Assembly (NCBI RefSeq): GCF_900188105.1
Contig: NZ_FZNP01000013.1
Location: 1-64,000 of the forward strand
DNA length: 64,000 bases
Source of the DNA: Actinomadura mexicana
GTDB lineage: Bacteria > Actinomycetota > Actinomycetes > Streptosporangiales > Streptosporangiaceae
Direction of reading: 5' to 3'
Made by a program: the position numbers and the translations under genes. The notes beneath the pieces are model-generated. The model was given only the letters and a program-made list of their open reading frames with translations, had not been told where the DNA came from and searched no databases. Shown here piece by piece: positions 7,678-16,682 of this stretch. Positions within the stretch are counted from its first letter, which is position 1, and the number at the start of each line of letters is the position of its first letter.

Positions 7678-8015
7678 CCGTCTCCTAGGCACCGCCGAGG
7701 CCGCCGGGACGAGGAACGCAGCGCTCGTGGACGGCAGGCGTAAGCAGCGAGCGAACGCAGGGACGGTCTTCAGCACGACGGTCACATTGCGTTCGTCGAA
7801 GAGGATTGCCGGGGCGGCAGCCCTGCCGTGCGCCGGCAGCACTCGAGACTGCCGGCCTTCGAGGACTTCCTCGGCCAGCGGCCGGCCCCCGCCCCTGACC
7901 GGCTTCCCGGCGGCGGATGTTCGGCTTCGGGGGACGGCGAGACCGCGCTTGCCCTCAACCTTGCTTGAGGTTCTACCGTCATTGCATCAGCAAGCATTCC
8001 CAGGGGGAAACGCAC
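7678..8015. other. Upstream region of the MarR-like gene
   Basis: These 338 bases hold no supported gene. The last 60 bases (CCTTGCTTGAGGTTCTACCGTCATTGCATCAGC region) are less GC-rich and probably hold the promoter of the gene at 8016. Confidence 0.4.
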
Positions 8016-8471
8016 ATGACGACCCAGCACATCTCCGCCGCGCAGCCGGCCGCGTACTGGACCGGAGTTGCCTACGAGGCGCTCATCTCCTTCATTCGGG
8101 CCCGGTTGGCCGAGCAGGGCGTCACCCAGCCCCAGTTCTGGCTGCTGCGCAACCTGTCGAAGAACGACATCTCACCCGACGGCCACGGCATGACCATTCC
8201 CGAGCTCCAGCAGGCCATGAGCTCTTACCTCAGACCCGAAGACGATGTGAGGGCCGAGGCGGACGTCCTGCTGGAGCGTGGCTGGCTCACGCGCGATGCC
8301 GAGGGACTGCTGTGGATCACCGAGTCGGGGGACGAGGCTCGTGCCGGCGTCAAGCAGAACGCCCCGGCGATCGGGGCCCTCATCCACCGGGACATCGACG
8401 ACGCCGACTACGCCACCACAGTGAAGGTGCTCCAGCAGTTGATCCGGAACACCGGCGGCACCCCGGCCTAG
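8016..8471 (+). CDS. MarR-like winged-helix transcriptional regulator
   Basis: The 151-aa protein has an N-terminal helix (ISFIRARLAEQGVTQPQFWLLRNL) like the MarR dimerisation helix and a winged helix whose recognition part includes IPELQQAMSSYLRPEDDVRAEADVL and the wing LERGWLTRDAEGLLWIT. These proteins bind DNA as dimers and often respond to small phenolic ligands. The ATG at 8016 has AGGGGGAAA at good spacing. It is monocistronic, ending 234 bp before the ECF sigma gene on the same strand. The target and ligand cannot be read from the sequence; another winged-helix family remains possible. Confidence 0.7.
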   Translation: MTTQHISAAQPAAYWTGVAYEALISFIRARLAEQGVTQPQFWLLRNLSKNDISPDGHGMTIPELQQAMSSYLRPEDDVRAEADVLLERGWLTRDAEGLLWITESGDEARAGVKQNAPAIGALIHRDIDDADYATTVKVLQQLIRNTGGTPA

Positions 8472-8705
8472 CCGGTCACTGTTCGAGCGGCGCGGGCGGC
8501 GGCCAGCGCCAGCCGGTAGGGCGGGGCCGCCGTTTCCGGTGGCCGTTGCGCGCCACCCTGTTACGCCAGCCGATGCAGCCCGCCGTCGAAGCCGAGAGCG
8601 TCGCCCGAACGGGCCAGGCGGGCCGTGCTGTCATTTCGCGCATCGGGTGCGGGGGGTGACGCTGCCGCCTGCCTGCCGGGGGTGGGACTGGCTTAGTGTG
8701 GGCGC

Positions 8706-9644
8706 GTGGTCTTCGAGGAACGCTTGGAAGCGCACCGGGTTGACCTGACCGGTTATTGCTACCGGATGCTCGCCTGCGCCGCCGAGGCGGAGGACGCCGT
8801 TCAGGAGACTCTGTTCCGCGCCTGGAAGAACGCCGACCGCTTCGATGAGCGCAAAGCCGGTCTGCGCACCTGGCTGTACAGGATCGCCACCAACGTCTGC
8901 ATCGACATGACCCGTAGCGTTCAGCGGCGCGCGCTCACGATGGATCTCGGCCCGTCCGCACTCGCCGGCGGTTCGCTCGGCGCGCCGTTGAGTGCCGCCG
9001 CCTTCGTGCAACCGGTTCCCGACCGGCTTGCGGTGCCGGTCGAGGGCGACCCGGCCGAGCTCGCCATCGGGCGTGAAACGATCCGGCTGGCGTTCATCGC
9101 CGCCCTTCAGCACCTGCCGCCACGCCAGCGGGCGGTCCTCATCCTGCGTGAGGTGCTCTGCTGGACGGTGGAGGAGGTGGCCGGGCTGCTCGACAGCACC
9201 CCGGCCGCGGTCAACAGTGCCCTGCAACGAGCACGTGCCACGATGGCCGCGCGGCGCACACCGGGCGGGAGCGGCGAGGTCGACGAGGACCTGCTCGAAC
9301 GGTACGTCGAGGCGTTCACCGCCTACGACGTCGACGGCTTGGTGTCGCTGCTCCACCAGGACGCCACCATGTCGATGCCGCCGTTCGCCTGGTGGCTGAG
9401 CGGCCGGGAGGCGATCCGGGCCGCCCTGGTGGGTTCAGCCGGTGCGTGCGCTGATGACCGGCTGGTCCGCACGGCGGCCAACGGCTCGCCGGCATTCGCG
9501 CAGTACCGCGAGGGGAAGGCGTTGGGCCTGGTCGTCCTCGATCTCCGCGACGGACTGATCGCCGGCATGACGACCTATCTCGAACCATCCCTGTTCGCGT
9601 TGTTCGGATTGCCGATGACTCCCGGGCCGCCGTCCCGTATATAG
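8706..9644 (+). CDS. ECF-type RNA polymerase sigma factor with C-terminal SnoaL-like domain
   Basis: The 312-aa protein has sigma region 2 near residues 10-75 (AEDAVQETLFRAWKNADRF and LRTWLYRIATNVCID), region 4 near 135-185 (LPPRQRAVLILREVLCWTVEEVAGLL) and a C-terminal ketosteroid isomerase/SnoaL-like domain of about 110 residues (YVEAFTAYDVDGLVSLL). This matches the ECF group often called SigG/SigX5-like, in which the SnoaL domain controls activity rather than a membrane anti-sigma factor. The start is GTG at 8706. The stop is followed three bases later by the ATG of an alpha/beta hydrolase, so the two are co-translated. The regulatory signal is unknown. Confidence 0.9.
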   Translation: MVFEERLEAHRVDLTGYCYRMLACAAEAEDAVQETLFRAWKNADRFDERKAGLRTWLYRIATNVCIDMTRSVQRRALTMDLGPSALAGGSLGAPLSAAAFVQPVPDRLAVPVEGDPAELAIGRETIRLAFIAALQHLPPRQRAVLILREVLCWTVEEVAGLLDSTPAAVNSALQRARATMAARRTPGGSGEVDEDLLERYVEAFTAYDVDGLVSLLHQDATMSMPPFAWWLSGREAIRAALVGSAGACADDRLVRTAANGSPAFAQYREGKALGLVVLDLRDGLIAGMTTYLEPSLFALFGLPMTPGPPSRI

Positions 9645-9647
9645 AGC

Positions 9648-10418
9648 ATGACCGACATCGTTCACATGTGGCATGACGTGCGCGGCAAGGGCGACCCTGT
9701 GGTGCTCCTGCACGGCGGGCTGACCGACAGTCGCTGCTTCACCGGCAACCTCGACGGGCTCGCCGACACGTTCGAGCTCTACCTGCCCGACCGCCGCGGC
9801 CACGGCCGCACGCCCGACGCCCCCGGCCCGATCACCATGGAGCTCATGGCACGGGACACGATCGCGTTCCTGGAGCAGGTGGTCGGCGGTCCGGCACGGG
9901 TGGTGGGCTACAGCGCCGGCGGCACCGTGGCGCTGCGGGTGGCGATGCTCCGCCCCGACCTGGTCGAGCGCCTCGTCCTGATCAGCACGGCCTACGACCT
10001 GGACGGCCTGATCTTCAAGCCGTCGGCGGAGGGCGAGATGCCCGCCGAGATCGTGGACGCCTACGCCGAGGTGTCGCCCGACGGCCGTGACCACTTCCCG
10101 GTCGTCCTCGGCAAGATCGCGCACGCGGCCGCGACCGAGCCGGGCTGGGACCCGGCCGAACTGCGCGCGGCGACGGCCCGGACCCTCGTCCTGTCCGGCG
10201 ACGACGACCTGGTCACGCTCGACCACACGGTGACGCTCTACCGCGCGCTGCCCACCGCCGAGTTGGCCGTGCTGCCCAACGCCAGCCACCTCCTGTTGAT
10301 GGAGCACGCCGAAACGGTGCGCGCCATGGTTTCGGCGTTCCTGACCACTGACGCCGCCCCGACGTACATGCCCATCGCACGCGCCCACCGGAACACCCCC
10401 GAAGTAGGGCGGACATAG
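9648..10418 (+). CDS. Alpha/beta-fold hydrolase
   Basis: The 256-aa cytoplasmic protein shows the alpha/beta hydrolase layout: oxyanion-hole region LLHGGLTDSR (about 20-29), the nucleophile elbow GYSAGG with Ser89, the acid in LSGDDDLVT and the catalytic His in NASHLLLMEH. No signal peptide is present. The substrate cannot be deduced; esterase, lactonase or haloperoxidase-like activities all occur in the fold. The gene is separated by three bases from the upstream sigma factor gene, so it probably shares its mRNA and may be a target or effector of that regulator. The last 25 residues are a non-conserved tail. Confidence 0.88.
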   Translation: MTDIVHMWHDVRGKGDPVVLLHGGLTDSRCFTGNLDGLADTFELYLPDRRGHGRTPDAPGPITMELMARDTIAFLEQVVGGPARVVGYSAGGTVALRVAMLRPDLVERLVLISTAYDLDGLIFKPSAEGEMPAEIVDAYAEVSPDGRDHFPVVLGKIAHAAATEPGWDPAELRAATARTLVLSGDDDLVTLDHTVTLYRALPTAELAVLPNASHLLLMEHAETVRAMVSAFLTTDAAPTYMPIARAHRNTPEVGRT

Positions 10419-10527
10419 GCGGCGGCACGGTGCAGGATCCAGTGGGGTTCCGCGGACGGCGTCGATCTCCCCCGGCTACGTCCGCACCGAGCTCATCGAC
10501 AGCACCGTCGACGATCCGGCCGACTCG

Positions 10528-11502
10528 TCAAGGCCGAGGTGGCCCCTTCGGTCGCGCCGGTCGTTGTCGTGGCCATGCTCGCTCGGCGCGGCGCCATCGC
10601 TGCGGGGTGACGCCGTAGCGGTTGCGGAAGCGGCGGACGAGATAGGTGGCGTCGCGCAGGCCGGTCCGGGCGGCCACGGCGTCGAGCGGCAGGTCGGTCT
10701 CGCGCAGCATCCGCCGGACTTCGATCATGCGCCGTTCGGTGATCCATTCGAGGAGGGGACGGCCGGTGCGCCTGCGGAGCACGGTCGTGAGGTGTCCGGG
10801 GGTGTAGCCGAGCGCGCGGGCGACGTCCGCGGCGGAGACGGGTTCGCGGAACGTCGCCTCGATCTCGGCGAAGACCCGCTCGACGAGCGGGTCCGGCGCG
10901 CCGGGAGCGGAGGGTGCCAGCCTCGCGGACGCGACCAGGAGCCGGGTGAGCGTGGCGGCGATGGCCTCGCGGGCTCCGAGACGGCTCGGGTCGGCGAGTT
11001 CCTCGGCCAGGTCCGTCAGCAGTGCCGACCAGGTCGCCCGGCCGGGCTCGGCGACCCGGCCGTGCCCTGCGCCGGGGGCGAACAGGGCGAGGTGGGGGTG
11101 GTGCGTCCAGGTCAAAGGAGAGACCGAGGCCAGGGCGGGGACGGCGTCCGGTGTGAACGCCACCGACCACGCGCGGCTGCGGGCGAGTTCGGTGACGTCC
11201 GCGACGCCGATCACCTGTCCGGGCGACACGGCGTGGACCTCGCCGGCGCGCAGCAGCCGTTCGGCGCCGCCGATGGCGACCGAGCCGGCGCCTTCCTCGA
11301 CGTAGACGAGGACGAGGAAGTCGTGGGCGTGCCGGTGGTCCGGCGGCAGGTCGGCGTGGGCGGCCTCGGTGTCGAAGCGGGTCACCGAGACGGGAGGCAG
11401 GCCGGGGCGCTGCTGGTAGCGGTAGACGGGCGTCCCGTCGAGCCGTACGGTGCGCAGCCTCGACGGGGAGTCCATCGGGGTGCCGACCGAAGGATGTCCC
11501 AT
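10528..11502 (-). CDS. AraC-family transcriptional regulator
   Basis: The 324-aa protein has an N-terminal cupin-type sensor (HRHAHDFLVLVYVEEG and LRAGEVHAVSPGQV) and a C-terminal AraC double HTH (SAADVARALGYTPGHLTTVLRR, then LDAVAARTGLRDATYLVRRF and the end motif YGVTPQRWR). Such proteins bind promoters in response to a ligand in the cupin. The ATG at 11502 (MGHPSVGTPM) is preferred, although MDSPSR at 11475 is possible. It is divergent from the methyltransferase at 11623, with a 120-bp shared promoter region, so that gene is a plausible target. The tail is basic and Pro-rich. Confidence 0.9.
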   Translation of the reverse strand: MGHPSVGTPMDSPSRLRTVRLDGTPVYRYQQRPGLPPVSVTRFDTEAAHADLPPDHRHAHDFLVLVYVEEGAGSVAIGGAERLLRAGEVHAVSPGQVIGVADVTELARSRAWSVAFTPDAVPALASVSPLTWTHHPHLALFAPGAGHGRVAEPGRATWSALLTDLAEELADPSRLGAREAIAATLTRLLVASARLAPSAPGAPDPLVERVFAEIEATFREPVSAADVARALGYTPGHLTTVLRRRTGRPLLEWITERRMIEVRRMLRETDLPLDAVAARTGLRDATYLVRRFRNRYGVTPQRWRRAERAWPRQRPARPKGPPRP

Positions 11503-11622
11503 GACTCCCAACGTATGTCCTGCTGAGTGGCCGTGAAATGTCCAAGACTTGAGGGGACGAGAGCAGGCCTGCCCCGGGCTCGTCCCGGGCGGACCCGCCA
11601 CCGAATGCGCGAAGGGGCACCC

Positions 11623-12366
11623 ATGGACGTACGCATCCTCGACCAGCGTACTCCGGAGGAGCGGGACCGCCCGTTCCTGCCCGGTGCGGGCAAGACCTGG
11701 CTCCTGCCGTTCTATGACGTCTTCTCCGGGGTGGCCGGCGTCCGCGCGCTGCACGAGCGTGCGGTCGAGCTCGCCGGCATCGAGTCCGGCCAGGCGGTGG
11801 CCGACGTCGGCTGCGGCACGGGCAACCTGTCGTTCGCCGTGCTCGCGGCCCAGCCCGCCGCGCGGGTGACCGGCCTCGACCCCGATGCGGACGCCCTGCG
11901 CAGGGCCGCACGCAAGGCGCGGCGCCGCGGCGTCGATCTCACCCTCGTTCAGGGATACGCCGACCGGATCCCCGCCCAGGACGCCTCACTCGACCATGTG
12001 GTCACGTCGCTGGCCCTGCACCACCTGGATGACGACGGTCGGAGGGCGTTCGCGCGCGACGCGTTGCGTGCCCTTCGACCTGGAGGAACGGTCACCATCG
12101 TCGACTTCGGCGGCCCCTCGTCCAACGTCGAGCACGCCGATCACACCACGCATGGCCACCGCCGCGGCCTCGCCCACGCCCTCCGGCACCTGCCCCGCCT
12201 CAAGCGCTCCCGGGCGGCGCACGCCCCGGCCATGTCCCGCGACCATGGCGACGGCGTCATCGCCCTGCTCGCCGAGGCCGGGTTCGGCGACGCCAGGGAG
12301 GTCGCGCACGCCGTCCGAAGATTCGGCCGTGTCACCTTCGTGCAGGCGACCCGCCCCTTGGGCTGA
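11623..12366 (+). CDS. Class I SAM-dependent methyltransferase
   Basis: The 247-aa protein has motif I VADVGCGTGNLSFAV, acidic motif VTGLDPDADAL, LDHVVTSLALHHLD and LRPGGTVTIVDFGGP, a UbiE/Coq5-like methyltransferase layout. The ATG at 11623 has AAGGGG upstream; the frame is open further up but without a ribosome-binding site. The substrate is unknown. The divergent AraC regulator at 10528-11502 probably controls it. A His-rich segment (EHADHTTHGHRRGLAH) follows the core, where some small-molecule methyltransferases have a membrane-spanning region, but here it is too polar to span a membrane. Confidence 0.88.
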   Translation: MDVRILDQRTPEERDRPFLPGAGKTWLLPFYDVFSGVAGVRALHERAVELAGIESGQAVADVGCGTGNLSFAVLAAQPAARVTGLDPDADALRRAARKARRRGVDLTLVQGYADRIPAQDASLDHVVTSLALHHLDDDGRRAFARDALRALRPGGTVTIVDFGGPSSNVEHADHTTHGHRRGLAHALRHLPRLKRSRAAHAPAMSRDHGDGVIALLAEAGFGDAREVAHAVRRFGRVTFVQATRPLG

Positions 12367-12430
12367 GACCTGACGACGAGCGCGTACGCCTTCGACGTCG
12401 GCGGACCGGGGCACCGGTGCACGATCAAGG

Positions 12431-13726
12431 TCAGGGAACGAAGGTGATCTCGGGGAACTTCGCGGACGGGCCCGACAGCAGCGAGCCGTCACGGTGCCGC
12501 AGATGAAGGTCGAAGAACGCGTTCAGGTAGGCGCGCTGGGCGGCGATGGCCCGGTCCGCGGGGATCGTGCCGAAGCTGGAGTCCAGCCTCGCGACCACCT
12601 CGGGTGAGAGCGGGACGGCCTTCTCGAGCTGCTGGACGAGCGGGGGCATGTCGGTGAAGGTCTGGTGGGCGGAGTCGCTCAGCCGGAGGTCGAGGCGCCA
12701 GCCCCGCAGGTTCGACCAGAAGTCGTTCCAGGTCGAGTCGTTGTCCCGGGTGTGGGTGGCGTTGCCCATCAGCATGAACGGACGGTCGAGTCCGGTGGTG
12801 GCGACGGGCCCGTTGACGCTGCCGTCCAGGTCGACGCCGGCGCGGACGCGGCGGTCCTCCGCCATGACCTCGGCCGCCGTGTCGCCGCCGACCGAGTGCC
12901 CGAACATGCCGGTCTTCGACAGGTTCAGAGTCCCCTGCAGACCGCGAGGCAGCCTGCGGTGTCCGGCGTCGGGGTTCTTCCCGGCGTTCAGCTTCGTGAG
13001 TTCGTTGAGGACGAACCTGGTGTCGGCCTGGCGGACCCTCAGCGACTTGGCGTGCTCCTCTTCGGACGGCTCGGGCGGCTGCGTCCCGAACTCCAGCCGG
13101 CCACCGGGGAATTCCACGAACGGGGCCTCGTAAGTGTGGTCGATGGTGACGACCACGTAGCCTCGGCTGGCCAGGTCCTCGACCAGCGCCGTGTCGAATT
13201 GGCGCAGCCCGGCGAATCCGGGGGAGAAGAGCACCACCGGATGGCTGCGCGGGCTTTTGCCGGCGACGGGGGCGTCCTGGTAGGCGTGGGTCACCGGGAG
13301 GTCGACATCGTCCAGTGACGTTCCGAGGTTCTGGCTGGTCTGCTTCTTGTAGAGCGCCGCCGACTTCGGCGGTAGCCAGGGGGCCCGGCGTTCTCCGCGG
13401 GTCCTCGTGGCCGGGTACCACACGCTGATCATCAATTCGCGCGGTGACGAGCGGGGAATCCACGGGTCATTGCGAGAATGGTCGACCAGGTGCAGAGACG
13501 TCGTTCCGATCCGGCGCGGGCCGGTCGGCTCCGGCAAGGTCAGCTGGACGCGGCCGTTCTGCCGCCCGGACGCGGCGAGAGCGGTCTTCTCCGCCGGAGC
13601 GTCCCCTTTCGCGACGGCCACTCCCGCGGCGGTGAGCACGAGGCCGACGGTCCCGGCCCCGGCCACCGCCGCCCGGAGCCGCACCGATCGGTGCTTCGCC
13701 GTGCCGGAATTCATGTTGGAGATCAT
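12431..13726 (-). CDS. Exported alpha/beta hydrolase, PAF-acetylhydrolase-like
   Basis: The 431-aa protein has an N-terminal signal peptide (basic start, hydrophobic AAVAGAGTVGLVLTAAGVAVA, Ala-x-Ala-type end near residue 40). The catalytic domain is like platelet-activating-factor acetylhydrolase isoform II and related lipases: LMISVWYPA, HPVVLFSPGF (oxyanion region), the elbow GHSVGGDTA with the nucleophile Ser, VDLDGS with the acid, and SAHQTFTD with the His. It would hydrolyse ester lipids or polyesters outside the cell. The ATG at 13726 has AGG six bases upstream; a second Met four residues in (13714) lacks a ribosome-binding site. It is divergent from another exported hydrolase at 13920. 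Confidence 0.88.
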   Translation of the reverse strand: MISNMNSGTAKHRSVRLRAAVAGAGTVGLVLTAAGVAVAKGDAPAEKTALAASGRQNGRVQLTLPEPTGPRRIGTTSLHLVDHSRNDPWIPRSSPRELMISVWYPATRTRGERRAPWLPPKSAALYKKQTSQNLGTSLDDVDLPVTHAYQDAPVAGKSPRSHPVVLFSPGFAGLRQFDTALVEDLASRGYVVVTIDHTYEAPFVEFPGGRLEFGTQPPEPSEEEHAKSLRVRQADTRFVLNELTKLNAGKNPDAGHRRLPRGLQGTLNLSKTGMFGHSVGGDTAAEVMAEDRRVRAGVDLDGSVNGPVATTGLDRPFMLMGNATHTRDNDSTWNDFWSNLRGWRLDLRLSDSAHQTFTDMPPLVQQLEKAVPLSPEVVARLDSSFGTIPADRAIAAQRAYLNAFFDLHLRHRDGSLLSGPSAKFPEITFVP

Positions 13727-13919
13727 CGCCTGAGACTGACATCGCGGAAAGGCGAATGACAGGCCGCCCGCACCGGCTCAGGGTAAGACCGGGGACAACC
13801 CTGACGCGGTCTCCGGAGCCGTGCGGCCCTGGCGCCGGTCCCCTCCCCCTCAGGTAGGGGCGGCGGGTTCCCCTCGCGGGACGATGCGCGGTCGATCATC
13901 CGGCGTTCATGCTCCGTGC

Positions 13920-15422
13920 ATGCAACTGATCTCCAGGACGGTGGGACTGCTGGCGGCCGCGCTCGCCGTGGTCGCGGCCGGTGGCATGGCCGCCGGCCCG
14001 GCGGGCGCCGGGACACCGCGGCCGGCGCCGCAGAACGAGGCGGGCTGTGTGCCGGTGTCACGTGCGGTGTGCGGAACGGTCCGGGTGCCACTGGTGCGGG
14101 CTCGTCCTGAGCTCGGCAGCACCAACGTGGCCTATACGTTGATCGGGCACCGCGATACGTCCCGGCCCGCCAGGGGAACGGTCACGATCAACCCCGGAGG
14201 CCCCGGCAATTCCGCGATCGCGTCCGCCTCCCAGTACGCGCGGATGTTCCGCGGCCTGCTGGAGGACCACGACCTGCTGCTGGTCGATCCACGCGGGGTG
14301 AACCGCTCGGATCCGGTCACTTGCGGGGCCCTCGGTTCGCTGCCCGCGACCCGTGATGATTTCGTACGGGCGATCGGCGAGTGCGGCCGGACGCTGGGGG
14401 CTCGCGCGCGCGGCTACACCTCGGCCGAGACCGCCGACGACATCGACGCCGTGCGTGCCGAGCTGCGGATCGGGCGGCTGGACCTGTTCGGAGAGTCCTA
14501 CGGCACCTACCTCATGACCGTCTACGCCCAGCGGCATCCCGGCCGGGTTCGCTCCGTGGTGCTCTCCAGCGCCTACCCGCTCGACTTCGACATGTGGGCG
14601 CGCCCCAACGCGGGCGCCGCCCGCCGAGCGCTGCGGCTGATGTGCCGGCGCAGCGCAGGCGCCTGCGACGCTGACCAGGTCCTGCGGGATGTCGCGCGGC
14701 TCGCCCAGCGGCTGCGCGCGCGGCCGATCCCCTACACGTTGGACGGCCGGCGGCTGCTGCTGGACGACACCGCACTGGCCGCGATCATCTACAACTCGGC
14801 CAAATCAGCCCCCAGCGCGATCGGCGACCTGCCCGCCATGGTCCGCGACGCCCTGCACGGCGACGACACGGCGCTGGTCGACGCCGCCCGGCAGGCGGCC
14901 CCCCTGAGCGGGTCGGCGCTCCGCCGAGACGAGCAGCAGCCTTTCAATCCCGAACTGGCCGCGGCCGTGATGTGCAACGACTACCCGACCCTGTGGAAAC
15001 GCCGAGCGCCGGTCGCCACCCGGCTCCGGCAGTTCTCGGCCGGACGCGCGGCACTGTCCGAGCGGACCTACTGGCCATTCGGCAAGACGGCCTGGACCAG
15101 CATGAGCTACGACCAGGGCAACGCGTGCATCCGCTGGCCCGACCGCCACGGCCCGGTGCAGCCGACCGGCGGGCCGTTCCCCGACGTCCCGGTGCTGGTG
15201 GTGTCCGGCGACCTGGACGCCAACACCCCGACCGCCATGGGACGGCAGGCCGCGCGCCAGTTCCGCCGCGCGACAGTGGTGGAGGTGCCCAACGTCGGTC
15301 ACGTGGCCGAACAGGAACCCAGCGGCTGCGTGGCCGCGATACAGACCGGCTTCATCCGCGACCTGCAGGTCCGCGACACATCCTGCCTGGCCGAGATCCC
15401 GCCCGCCCCCGTGCGGCCCTGA
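13920..15422 (+). CDS. Exported tripeptidyl-aminopeptidase-like serine hydrolase (SlpD/TAP type)
   Basis: The 500-aa protein starts with a signal peptide (MQLISRTVGLLAAALAVVAAG, cleavage probably after PAGAG). It follows the layout of Streptomyces tripeptidyl aminopeptidases: INPGGPGNSA (oxyanion), DLLLVDPRGVNRSDP, FGESYGTYL with the nucleophile Ser, then a helical cap with Cys pairs, SGDLDANTP (Asp) and NVGHVAEQ (His). It would release short peptides outside the cell. The ATG at 13920 is chosen because the signal peptide begins there; the frame is open about 100 bp upstream. It is divergent from the PAF-acetylhydrolase-like gene across 193 bp. Confidence 0.9.
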   Translation: MQLISRTVGLLAAALAVVAAGGMAAGPAGAGTPRPAPQNEAGCVPVSRAVCGTVRVPLVRARPELGSTNVAYTLIGHRDTSRPARGTVTINPGGPGNSAIASASQYARMFRGLLEDHDLLLVDPRGVNRSDPVTCGALGSLPATRDDFVRAIGECGRTLGARARGYTSAETADDIDAVRAELRIGRLDLFGESYGTYLMTVYAQRHPGRVRSVVLSSAYPLDFDMWARPNAGAARRALRLMCRRSAGACDADQVLRDVARLAQRLRARPIPYTLDGRRLLLDDTALAAIIYNSAKSAPSAIGDLPAMVRDALHGDDTALVDAARQAAPLSGSALRRDEQQPFNPELAAAVMCNDYPTLWKRRAPVATRLRQFSAGRAALSERTYWPFGKTAWTSMSYDQGNACIRWPDRHGPVQPTGGPFPDVPVLVVSGDLDANTPTAMGRQAARQFRRATVVEVPNVGHVAEQEPSGCVAAIQTGFIRDLQVRDTSCLAEIPPAPVRP

Positions 15423-15534
15423 CCCGAGGGAACCCCGACGCCCGACGGACCTGCGGTGGCACTTCGTCGGCCCGCCGTCACGGTAAGGGGCAAAGGAGAG
15501 GGCGCCGACCGCAACAGCGGCGCCCACAAACGAA

Positions 15535-16242
15535 ATGAACGAGCAAGAGCCGCTGCATGTACTGCAGCAGAGGCTCAGGGCGATCCGGGAAGCGATTCCG
15601 GATCTCCCTGGAGCGAATTTGACCGGACCCGCCTGGACTCTCAGTGCCGAGAAGAGGGGGCTGGATCTGCTGGTCGCCACAGCGCTCTCCCCGGTGTACG
15701 TGCCAACGGCCGCCGTCGGAGCAACGCTGATGTTCCTGGAGGACGGCCGTGCGCCGATCTTCCGGCAATGGCGGATCGGCAGGGACGGCGTCCCGTTCAG
15801 GCTCCTCCATGTCCGGACGATGCGGGACGGCCGGGGTCTCGACGCGAGCCGCGGCTCCGACGACCCTCGGGCGACCCGCCGCGGGAGAGTCCTGCGCAAG
15901 GGCACCTTCGACCAGTTCTTCGAGGTGTACCACGTGATCCGCGGGCACATGGCGTTGGCCAACCCACGTCCCCTGCTGACGTTCGACCGGGAGCTGATGA
16001 GAGAAGTTCTGTCCCCCTCCGACTACAGGGAGTGGGACCGGGCGACGACGATCGGCAGGCCCGGGATGTACAGCACGTTCGGAAACAGGAGCATCGAACT
16101 GGACCCGCAGAGCGAGGCGTACCTGCTCCAGCGGTTCGATGACGATGTCGAGGACGCGCACTGCGCGAGCCTGGAGCGGGATCTGAAGATCCTCAGTGAC
16201 ACGGCGAAGATCGGCTGGTCCTTCATCAGCCGCGATTCGTAG
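15535..16242 (+). CDS. Bacterial sugar transferase domain protein (orphan)
   Basis: The 235-aa protein matches the catalytic domain of priming phosphoglycosyltransferases, which move a sugar phosphate to undecaprenyl phosphate. It has EKRGLDLLVATALSPVYVP, a single re-entrant/membrane segment, IFRQWRIGRDGVPFRLLHVRTM, and VIRGHMALANPRP in place of the usual KGDMSLVGPRP. It lacks the N-terminal multi-spanning domain of the longer enzyme at 45609-47015. The ATG at 15535 has no close ribosome-binding site; AAAGGAG lies 40 bases upstream, so the true start may differ. No glycosyltransferases flank it, so it appears isolated. The loss of SLVGPRP residues makes activity uncertain. Confidence 0.8.
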   Translation: MNEQEPLHVLQQRLRAIREAIPDLPGANLTGPAWTLSAEKRGLDLLVATALSPVYVPTAAVGATLMFLEDGRAPIFRQWRIGRDGVPFRLLHVRTMRDGRGLDASRGSDDPRATRRGRVLRKGTFDQFFEVYHVIRGHMALANPRPLLTFDRELMREVLSPSDYREWDRATTIGRPGMYSTFGNRSIELDPQSEAYLLQRFDDDVEDAHCASLERDLKILSDTAKIGWSFISRDS

Positions 16243-16334
16243 TGGCCGAGCAACCCAGGAGGAGGGCGTGGCGGCTTGCCGCGCCCTCCCCCCTTCGTCC
16301 TTCTCACCGCATCGTGCCGGGCGGCGAGGCGCCG

Positions 16335-16605
16335 GTACATTGGTGCGTCACCGGCGCGGCACCGCACGGCGACCGGCCGGGGGCGGTCGGTATACCACTT
16401 CCCGGGTACGGCGCGGCGGTGTTCGACGCCGCGGGCGACCCCTGTCCGGCGGGTGTTTCGGGGAGGCTGGGCGTGCGCGGCCCGACCGGGCCCGTCTGAA
16501 AGACCGGCGCACCGGCGGGCGGCGGTGCACCGGGGGTACACCCTCGCCGGCGACTGGGCGCACGCGGACACCGACGGCTATCTCTGGCTGCACGGCCGGA
16601 TTGAG
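16335..16605 (+). pseudogene. Acyl-CoA/AMP-forming ligase fragment with frameshift
   Basis: One frame reads GDRPGAVGIPLPGYGAAVFD followed by CPAGVSGRLGVRGPTG and stops at 16499. A second frame, shifted by one, then reads YTLAGDWAHADTDGYLWLHGRI at 16537-16602. Together these match consecutive conserved motifs of AMP-dependent acyl-CoA ligases (the VG.PLPGY region, GELxVRGP and GWYxTGDxxxxDxDGYxxxxGR). The long N-terminal domain and the extreme C-terminus are absent. I conclude that this is a decayed relic of such a gene between the sugar transferase and a methyltransferase. Confidence 0.7.
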
Positions 16606-16682
16606 CGCGGTGGGCGACGCCGTAGCTGCGCGGACGACCTCGCCTCGCTCCCCGGGAAGGCGGGTGGACATAGGGTTGAGGG

